A stretch of 54,345 bases of DNA from a bacterium. GTDB lineage: Bacteria; Patescibacteriota; Microgenomatia; Daviesbacterales; UBA10151. Location of the stretch: positions 1-54,345 of the forward strand of contig JAJYNW010000003.1 in NCBI GenBank assembly GCA_021786105.1, given 5' to 3'. Made by a program: the position numbers and the translations under genes. Each line of letters opens with the position of its first letter. The first letter of the stretch is position 1. The notes below the pieces were generated by a model that worked only from the letters and a program-made list of their open reading frames with translations, was not told the origin of the DNA and searched no databases. This document shows, piece by piece, positions 38,092 to 44,997 of this stretch.

Positions 38092-38148
38092 GCTGGCAGG
38101 CTCAGGAAAAGGCAGGTGGGGAAACCTATCTGCTGACAGTCTGCCAGC
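38092..38148 (+). repeat. Structured dispersed element, copy 2
   Basis: 48-nt segment identical to 32298-32345; CTGGCAG/CTGCCAG outer stem. Confidence 0.8.
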
Positions 38149-38162
38149 AGTTAAATTCCGGC

Positions 38163-38891
38163 ATGAAAATCATTTTTCTTGGCACAGGGGCAAGCGGCGG
38201 TACTCCGGGAACAGATAAATCTCTTCGGCTAGAAAGCTCTCTTCTTATTAAAAACAAGCTAAATATTTTAATTGATGTAACCAGAAATTTTGTTGAACAA
38301 TCCAAAAAGATAGATAAAACTGATGACATCCTTCTAACTCACGGCCACCAAGATGCCTGTGGCGGAATTAATCAACTACGGAGTTGGTGGCAATCAAAAA
38401 ATCTTCCACCCATTCCGGTTTTTGCTCACCGGAAGGTGATTACCCGAATCCAAAAAAAATTCAAACAACTAGATCATTGTAAATTCATTGAAATCAAAGA
38501 TCACCAAAGTTTTAATTTAGGTCAATCCAAGATCACTGCTTGCCAAGTACCTCATACAAAAGATAAAAACTTCCCTACCTTTGCCTGGAAGATACAAGAT
38601 CAAAAAATCGTGATTTACGCCTCGGATATAGCTATTCCGACAACGAAATTCAAAAACTTTTGCAAAGATGCGAATCTTTTAATAATTGATGGTGCTACCT
38701 GGAAAAGAAAAATTTTTACCCATCTTAGGATAGATCAGGATTTACCTAAAATTTGCCAATGGCCGGTTAATAAAATAATTCTCACCCAAATCGGTAAATC
38801 GGTACCGCCTCACGAAAAGTTTACGATGGAGGTTGCCAAAATTTGTCCCAAGGCAATACCTGCCTATGATGGAATAGTAATACCACTATAA
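38163..38891 (+). CDS. Metallo-beta-lactamase fold hydrolase (PhnP-like)
   Basis: FLGTGASGGTPGTD, LLTHGHQDACGG, YASD. Confidence 0.85.
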   Translation: MKIIFLGTGASGGTPGTDKSLRLESSLLIKNKLNILIDVTRNFVEQSKKIDKTDDILLTHGHQDACGGINQLRSWWQSKNLPPIPVFAHRKVITRIQKKFKQLDHCKFIEIKDHQSFNLGQSKITACQVPHTKDKNFPTFAWKIQDQKIVIYASDIAIPTTKFKNFCKDANLLIIDGATWKRKIFTHLRIDQDLPKICQWPVNKIILTQIGKSVPPHEKFTMEVAKICPKAIPAYDGIVIPL

Positions 38892-39749
38892 TCCTTTATC
38901 GTTAGCTGTTTGTTTTCGTCTTTCCGGTTCAGGTGAATACGGCACCGGGATATACTGCACTGACGGACGCCGTCCGGAAGATTGAGGATACAGCTCCATC
39001 AGCTGATAAATCTCCCCTGGCAAACCGACCTGGACCGGCAGGCCAATTCTTTTGGCAATCTCATAATCTATCGGGTAATCATGAGTCCACTGGCCCGAAC
39101 TCAACAAATTAGCTATTTCCACAGCCCTTTCTTTTTTCATGTTATTACCGACCAAAATATCCACTATCGCCTCGCAAACCTGTTTTAACCCTTTCTTGGC
39201 TACATCCGCCAAAACGAGAGTTTTGTCATCAATATTTTTCATCGGCTTTTGCTTTAAAACATTCAGCAAAGAAACTGCTGGATACTCCCCGATTTGCGGA
39301 TCCAGCGGCGATAATACGGCATTTTCATCCATCACAATCTCATCCCCGGCAAAAGCAATTAAACTACCGCCAGACATAGCATAATGCGGAATAAAAATTG
39401 TGACTTTTGCTTGATGTTTAATCAAAGCTTTGGCTATTTGCTCAGATGCCAACACCAACCCTCCCGGAGTGTGAACAATCATATCGATTGGGGTATCAAC
39501 CGGGGTCAACCTTATAGCCCTTAGAATACTCTCCGAATCCTCAATATCAATAAAGCGGGAAAAAGGCAAACCTAAAAAAGAAAATACCTCTTGCCGGTGA
39601 ATTAACACTATCACCCGGCTTTTTCTTTTCTGCTCTAATTGTTTTATTAAACTAAATCTTTGGAATTCCAAGTATCTGTATTGCAATATTGGCACTATAG
39701 TGAAAATAAAAAATAATATGAATAACAAATCAATAATGGAAATATTCAT
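38886..39749 (-). CDS. Membrane-anchored SDH/ClpP-superfamily serine protease
   Basis: N-terminal TM; MIVHTPGGLVLASEQIAKAL, IPHYAMSGGSLIAFAGDEIVMDENAVLSPLDPQIG. Confidence 0.85.
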   Translation of the reverse strand: MNISIIDLLFILFFIFTIVPILQYRYLEFQRFSLIKQLEQKRKSRVIVLIHRQEVFSFLGLPFSRFIDIEDSESILRAIRLTPVDTPIDMIVHTPGGLVLASEQIAKALIKHQAKVTIFIPHYAMSGGSLIAFAGDEIVMDENAVLSPLDPQIGEYPAVSLLNVLKQKPMKNIDDKTLVLADVAKKGLKQVCEAIVDILVGNNMKKERAVEIANLLSSGQWTHDYPIDYEIAKRIGLPVQVGLPGEIYQLMELYPQSSGRRPSVQYIPVPYSPEPERRKQTANDKGL

Positions 39750-40504
39750 AATAACTTGGCCAATTTTTCATCAACCTTCGAAGCCACCCTTTTACTGTGT
39801 AACAAAACATCATTTAGAGGAATATTTAACTCTGTGATAAATTGGCCCAAAATCATTTGGTTCAATGGATAAGGTAAATGCTTTTTGATTTTAGGTATCA
39901 TTTCAGCATGGCCGCCGATAATTAGAAAGTGAATATCTTTACCCATAAAAAAATCAAAGGTTTTTTTGGCAATCGTTTGTAAATGACGGTGCAGATGATC
40001 TTCGATATGACGGAAAATTTTATCATCCCTACCCCAGTCAATTTTTTTCGCCTTCACATTTTGCGGCACTTCCCCATCAAACACTAACTTTTCCTCTTCG
40101 ATTTTTCCTAAATTAACTGTAAACAACCTGGCCTTTTTTCTATCCACCAGCAAAACCAAGTATTTACTATATTTTTTTACTGCGTCCTCTATCGGCTTTA
40201 AATAAGGCTGGGAAGAAGTTTTAACCAGGGGAGGCAAGTAAAACTCAAAATCTAAAACTTGCCATAAATCTTTGCCCGCAGTAAAAAAAACTAAGGACCT
40301 GGCACTGCTTTTATTAATAGATTCATGTAAATATTCCTCAATTCTGGCACTATCACTTTGCCACTCTTTTTGCTCTATATCTTTCAAATTCTGATGAATT
40401 AACGAGTGGAATTGGGATATGTAGAAACTGGGATACGGAACCTGTTTACCAGAACTGCTTAAATAGACAGACAAAATTGAAGTTTTTTTGTCCATTCTGT
40501 TCAT
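39746..40504 (-). CDS. Bacterial eRF1-like (baeRF-type) protein
   Basis: YLVLLVDRKKARLFTVNLGKIEEE...HRHLQTIAKKTFDFFMGKDIHFLIIGGHAEMIPKIKKHLP. Confidence 0.75.
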   Translation of the reverse strand: MNRMDKKTSILSVYLSSSGKQVPYPSFYISQFHSLIHQNLKDIEQKEWQSDSARIEEYLHESINKSSARSLVFFTAGKDLWQVLDFEFYLPPLVKTSSQPYLKPIEDAVKKYSKYLVLLVDRKKARLFTVNLGKIEEEKLVFDGEVPQNVKAKKIDWGRDDKIFRHIEDHLHRHLQTIAKKTFDFFMGKDIHFLIIGGHAEMIPKIKKHLPYPLNQMILGQFITELNIPLNDVLLHSKRVASKVDEKLAKLL

Positions 40505-40914
40505 GAGAACCTTCCCCTAATTGAACCATGATCCGGATATTGGCTTTCTGTTGCAAAATGCAAATCCTTATATTTTTTTAATTCCTTAAAAATTAATTCA
40601 AAACAGCGGTCAACACACTCTTCGATAGTCTGACCTTTAGAATGCACATAAAGCTGATTCTTATCCAACCGGAAAGTAATCGCGCCTTCAAAAAAAGCTA
40701 GGGCTGGTTTTGTATCGGCATAAGTTTTATGCCGCTGCTGGTGTGTTCTTGGAGGGTGATACCGGTCAATATTTCTTCTGAGTGTTAACCGAAATACGAT
40801 TAAATCCTCCTGTATATCCGGCAGCGACTGGGTAACTTTTTGAAGATGTCGGTTTATATATTGGTTTATTTTTGATGATATACGGCAATTTTCACAAGTC
40901 AGTTTAAAAATCAT
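40501..40914 (-). CDS. HPF/RaiA-like ribosome-associated protein
   Basis: Small basic protein, HPF-type fold pattern; AITFRLDKNQLYVHSKGQTIEECVDRCFELIFKELKKYKD. Confidence 0.72.
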   Translation of the reverse strand: MIFKLTCENCRISSKINQYINRHLQKVTQSLPDIQEDLIVFRLTLRRNIDRYHPPRTHQQRHKTYADTKPALAFFEGAITFRLDKNQLYVHSKGQTIEECVDRCFELIFKELKKYKDLHFATESQYPDHGSIRGRFS

Positions 40915-41022
40915 CTATTAAAAAAATTTTCATCTCTAATGCCCAGTTGAGGGGTAAACTCAAGAAATGTTTAGGCAGATGCGTAAATAAAAAATTTTAG
41001 ATCTCCCTTTATTTCTCAAAAT

Positions 41023-41067
41023 GGCTTGATATCTCTTAGCAAAAGCGAATCTGTCGCTTATCAAGCC
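41023..41067 (+). other. Nested hairpin in the divergent intergenic region
   Basis: GGCTTGAT/ATCAAGCC (8 bp) enclosing AAGCGA/TCGCTT (6 bp). Confidence 0.5.
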
Positions 41068-41118
41068 TTTGTCTACCCCCAAACCTGAGCAATATGATTT
41101 ATATACCAGGCCGGAGTT

Positions 41119-41146
41119 TTTTGCAGTGATATTTATCACTGCAAAA
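41119..41146. promoter_or_regulatory. 28-bp palindromic operator TTTTGCAGTGATA-TT-TATCACTGCAAAA
   Basis: 13-bp perfect arms; contains GTGA-N6-TCAC (CRP/FNR-family-like spacing). Confidence 0.6.
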
Positions 41147-41162
41147 TAATTGTTAAATTATT

Positions 41163-41873
41163 ATGTTTAAAAAGCTTAGAAAAATAATGCATAACTTAGA
41201 TGTGCCAAAGGATGATCATGACAAAGACTACATTGTAACCATTCCGACAAACGGTGTTTTTGTGGAGGGTATCTTAAGAATTCCGCACAGCGCCCGCGGC
41301 CTTGTTCTGTTTGCCCATGGCAGCGGTAGCAGCAGGAATAGTCCCCGGAATAACTTTGTAGCAGGAATTTTAAGGCAAGCCAGAGTTGGCACATTGCTTT
41401 TTGACCTATTAACCGAAGAAGAGGATTTGATTTACGAAAACCGTTTTAATATTGAACTCCTAACCGAGAGATTAATTAAAACTACTGAATGGATTAATAG
41501 ACAACCGCAAGGTAAAAAACTATCCATTGGTTATTTTGGAGCCAGCACCGGAGCCGCCTCAGCTTTTAAAGCTGCAGCCAGATTAGGATCAAAGATTAAA
41601 GCAGTCGTATCAAGAGGTGGCCGACCGGACTTGAGCTTAGATGAAATAGAAAAAGTTAAATCCGCAACTCTGCTGATTGTAGGCGAGAATGATCCAGAAG
41701 TAATTACCTTAAACCAACAGGCTTATTCAACACTTAATACCACTAAGAAATTAGAAATTGTTCCGGGAGCCAGCCACCTTTTTGAAGAATCCGGAACGCT
41801 GCAAAAGGTAGCAGAGTTAGCCAGGGATTGGTTTAAAAAATATTTAGCCCATGATAAAAAAGGCGCCCTCTAA
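41163..41873 (+). CDS. Dienelactone-hydrolase-like alpha/beta hydrolase (paralog of 36842-37498)
   Basis: GLVLFAHGSGSSRNSPRNNFVAGIL, GYFGASTGAASAF, GASHLFEESGTL. Confidence 0.9.
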   Translation: MFKKLRKIMHNLDVPKDDHDKDYIVTIPTNGVFVEGILRIPHSARGLVLFAHGSGSSRNSPRNNFVAGILRQARVGTLLFDLLTEEEDLIYENRFNIELLTERLIKTTEWINRQPQGKKLSIGYFGASTGAASAFKAAARLGSKIKAVVSRGGRPDLSLDEIEKVKSATLLIVGENDPEVITLNQQAYSTLNTTKKLEIVPGASHLFEESGTLQKVAELARDWFKKYLAHDKKGAL

Positions 41874-42294
41874 AAAAATATATTCAACTGATTTAGGGAT
41901 TGATCTTGAGTCTAAAGAAGAAAACGAGTTATTTAAATGGTTTTTGGCCTGTCTTTTGTTCGGTAGACCAATCCAACAAGGAGTGGCCAAAAAAACATAT
42001 TTTGAATTTATTAAGGAAAGTTTAACTTCTCCGGAGGCAATTTTACAAGCCGGTTGGGATAAATTAGTTAAAATTTTAGATAGAGGACACTATATCCGGT
42101 ATGATTACTCAACCGCCACCAAATTATTAGAAGTTTGCCAAACCCTCAAAGAAAAATACGGTACCCTGGCGAATCTAATAAACACCTCACAAAACTTCAA
42201 AGATTTACAAAACCGTTTGCTGGAATTTAAAGGCATTGGCCCGGTTACTACGGAGATTCTCTTACGGGATTTGAAACTACACAAAGTGATTTAA
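41851..42294 (+). CDS. Helix-hairpin-helix (HhH-GPD-like) protein, possibly C-terminally truncated
   Basis: LLEFKGIGPVTTEILLRDL near the C-terminus. Confidence 0.5.
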   Translation: MIKKAPSKKIYSTDLGIDLESKEENELFKWFLACLLFGRPIQQGVAKKTYFEFIKESLTSPEAILQAGWDKLVKILDRGHYIRYDYSTATKLLEVCQTLKEKYGTLANLINTSQNFKDLQNRLLEFKGIGPVTTEILLRDLKLHKVI

Positions 42295-42308
42295 CTAAAA
42301 AACCCTTT

Positions 42309-42343
42309 AAAAAACAAAAAGATCTGTCTTGAAACAGATCTTT
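42309..42343 (-). terminator. Rho-independent terminator AAAGATCTGT-TTCAAG-ACAGATCTTT + U tract
   Basis: 10-bp perfect stem followed by TTTTTGTTTTTT on the minus strand. Confidence 0.9.
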
Positions 42344-42457
42344 CTGCTGAAGCACGCTGTTTTACCTTTGCACTTCTCAAACTAATCCCTTCAAAGTTAG
42401 TCTCTAGAACACCATACTTTGTCGGTAAGTCCTAAAACTTATGCGCACAGCTGGACA
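42309..42457 (-). ncRNA. Putative independent small structured RNA
   Basis: Minus-strand promoter TTGACA (42487-42492)-17-TATTGT (42464-42469); strong terminator; no ORF; internal pairing GTTTTA/TAAAAC and ACTAA/TTAGT. Confidence 0.6.
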
Positions 42458-42488
42458 TATTTTACAATAGTAATTTTTAAAAGGTTTG

Positions 42489-43688
42489 TCAAGCCCTCTG
42501 TTGGCCCATGTCTATTACTAATCCACCCCAGGTAAAGTTTTGAGCTCCTAAACCTTCTCCTATAAAAGGGTTAAAATATTCACGGAACCCTGATTTTTGG
42601 ATTAAGGCAACGGAGGATTTTTTAATTTCTTCTGCTACATCACTAAAGCCATAATTTAGTAAACCTTTATAAATGAACCAATTAGCCCCTACCCAAGTTG
42701 GCCCTCTCCAAAAACCGGAAGGATCAAAAGATGGTTCATCTAGAGAGGTAGTGGGGACCGGAAAATTTGTCCAAAATTCATTTTTATTAAGCAAGTGATC
42801 GTCAACTAATTTTTTTGCCTCTCCCTGAGTGATAATTTTAGCATAAAGCGGGGCAAAAATAGCCCAAGTTTTAACTTTAATTTTTTTATAATTCTCTCCA
42901 TAAGTAGACCAAAAAATATCATCTTCCAGCATGAACTCTCTCATGGCTAAGGATATAGCCTCTGCCTCTTTTGCAAAATAATCAGCATCTTCATCCTGGT
43001 CTATCTTCTTGGCAATTTCGGCAAGCAGTTTTAGGTTTGTCACCATAATGGAGTTAAAGGGTACGTCTTTAACCCAGAAAAAATTTCTCATGCAAAACGG
43101 AGCATCAAAGTGACACTCTATATTTTGCTTAACCAGCCTAAGCCGCTGTTCGGTGTTTGCTTTCAGTGTTTGTTTTACCGGCAAATTCAAAGGCAAATCA
43201 AACCTGGGGGAATTATCTTCGCCTGACTCATCAGGATTCATAATGCCGATTAGGTGTTTTTCGTGAGGATCACGTTCAATCAGTAGATACTTGTAGAAGT
43301 GATATAAATGGGGATACACCGATTTCAAAAAAATTATGTCTTTGTCTATTTGAAATATTTGCCAAACTGCATAAGCTAACATCGGAGGTTGGGTAATGGT
43401 GCTGGTGCCGTCCTTGCCCCAACTGATCCTGGGAAAATTTGTTTTGTTTGTTTTATCCCAATAAATCATGTGCGGGATCATGCCATTTTGGAATTGTCTG
43501 AACAGAATGGAAAAGATCTCCTTTTTGGCGGATATTAAATCAAAATGACTTAAGATAATTGAGTGAAAACAGGAATCCCAAAACCACTGATACGGATAGG
43601 TGGCAGGAGCAGGAACAGTATATTGGAATTTCCCCTTTAACCGCCGGTTGGCTATAAATAATTGCCTGCAGGCGAGGTTGAGATTCAT
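42489..43688 (-). CDS. MGH1/GH63-like glycoside hydrolase
   Basis: PYQWFWDSCFHSIILSHFD, GMIPHMIYWD, FWRGPTWVGANWFIYKGL, NPFIGEGLGAQNFTWGGLVID. Confidence 0.82.
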   Translation of the reverse strand: MNLNLACRQLFIANRRLKGKFQYTVPAPATYPYQWFWDSCFHSIILSHFDLISAKKEIFSILFRQFQNGMIPHMIYWDKTNKTNFPRISWGKDGTSTITQPPMLAYAVWQIFQIDKDIIFLKSVYPHLYHFYKYLLIERDPHEKHLIGIMNPDESGEDNSPRFDLPLNLPVKQTLKANTEQRLRLVKQNIECHFDAPFCMRNFFWVKDVPFNSIMVTNLKLLAEIAKKIDQDEDADYFAKEAEAISLAMREFMLEDDIFWSTYGENYKKIKVKTWAIFAPLYAKIITQGEAKKLVDDHLLNKNEFWTNFPVPTTSLDEPSFDPSGFWRGPTWVGANWFIYKGLLNYGFSDVAEEIKKSSVALIQKSGFREYFNPFIGEGLGAQNFTWGGLVIDMGQQRA

Positions 43689-43696
43689 ACACTAAA

Positions 43697-44881
43697 TTAT
43701 TCCAAATGCGTTTTAAAGAAATCAACGGTAGTTTTGACAATTGACTCCAAACTTGGGTCAATCACGGCGCCCTCCGGGTTTGGTTCAAACCCGTGGTTGG
43801 CATTTTTAACAATCAGAAACTGCGCGTTGTCATTTTCCGACTTGAGTTTATCATAAAGAGTGGCAGCTTCTGCCGCCGGAGTAAGTGTATCTTTATCTCC
43901 CTGGACTATTAAGAAAGGCGGCTCATTTGCTGTTACATAATTAACGGGCCTGGCCTCATGCATTATGGCCGGATCAAAATTGTAAATCATGGTCATCATC
44001 TCACTGATCGGATAGTCCTTGTTGTCAAATGGGTTATGCCAGCCTCCCGGGGTATGCTGCACGATTATACGGGCAATCGGTGACTCCGGCAGGTCACCTA
44101 TGTAGTAACCAGCTACGGCGTTTGGTTTGGTGGGGATTTTTAGATACTGCTCGTAGGTTAAATTAGCCCCGGCGATTTGGACACTGGGGGAATTCTCCCA
44201 ACTCTCCACTCCGCTGGTTGCACCCACCAGTGCGCTTAACTGTCCACCGACGCTGTCGCCAAAAACGCCGATTTTATTTTGGTCGACGCCGATGCCATAG
44301 GAGTAATACTTTAAAAACCTGACACCGCATAAAACATCCTGGATCATGGCAGGGTATTTATATTGGGGTGCCAGCTGATAATTTACTGATGCCACGATAA
44401 AACCATTTTCTACCAGGCCAACTATTACTTTAGCCGGGGCTGTATCTATCTCTGCTTTATCTCCGGCAAGCATCCCACCGCCATGAATATATACTACCAT
44501 CGGTCTGACGCTGCCGGGCTTGAGTGGTTGATTAGCATATAGATCCAGTAGTAGTTTTTGGTCTCCGGAGCTGCAGTAGATGACATCCTGGACCTTATAC
44601 ATACTTTTAGTTTCAGCAGCGGCAGAGGTGTCCTCGTTGCGAATTTGAAAGTCTGTTTCTTTCCAATTAAGGGGAAGGCTATTTTTATAGTCAGTAGTTT
44701 CATATTTTAGTGCACTGTTGGGGTTGGTATTTGTTTGGGATGGTATAGAAGCTTTGAAAATCATTCTCCTATCCGGTGGAGCAAAGAGGTCCTGAAAGAT
44801 AAAAAGCATTATCAAAAGAATTATTACTCCGGGAATAAGTAGAAGCTTGATAAAACCCTGGCTGTTAGATATTTTGGACAT
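43697..44881 (-). CDS. Membrane-anchored alpha/beta hydrolase (esterase/lipase, BD-FAE-like)
   Basis: VYIHGGGMLAGDKAE, GVFGDSVGGQLSALVG, NANHGFEP. Confidence 0.88.
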   Translation of the reverse strand: MSKISNSQGFIKLLLIPGVIILLIMLFIFQDLFAPPDRRMIFKASIPSQTNTNPNSALKYETTDYKNSLPLNWKETDFQIRNEDTSAAAETKSMYKVQDVIYCSSGDQKLLLDLYANQPLKPGSVRPMVVYIHGGGMLAGDKAEIDTAPAKVIVGLVENGFIVASVNYQLAPQYKYPAMIQDVLCGVRFLKYYSYGIGVDQNKIGVFGDSVGGQLSALVGATSGVESWENSPSVQIAGANLTYEQYLKIPTKPNAVAGYYIGDLPESPIARIIVQHTPGGWHNPFDNKDYPISEMMTMIYNFDPAIMHEARPVNYVTANEPPFLIVQGDKDTLTPAAEAATLYDKLKSENDNAQFLIVKNANHGFEPNPEGAVIDPSLESIVKTTVDFFKTHLE

Positions 44882-44997
44882 TAATTTAAACTATCTCACA
44901 AACTTTTGAGGATTTCAATTCATATGAAGTGATATAGTGGAATTAATGTCCCAGCAAAGAGGTTTTGTTCCACTTACAAGTGCTAAGCTGAATTTTA

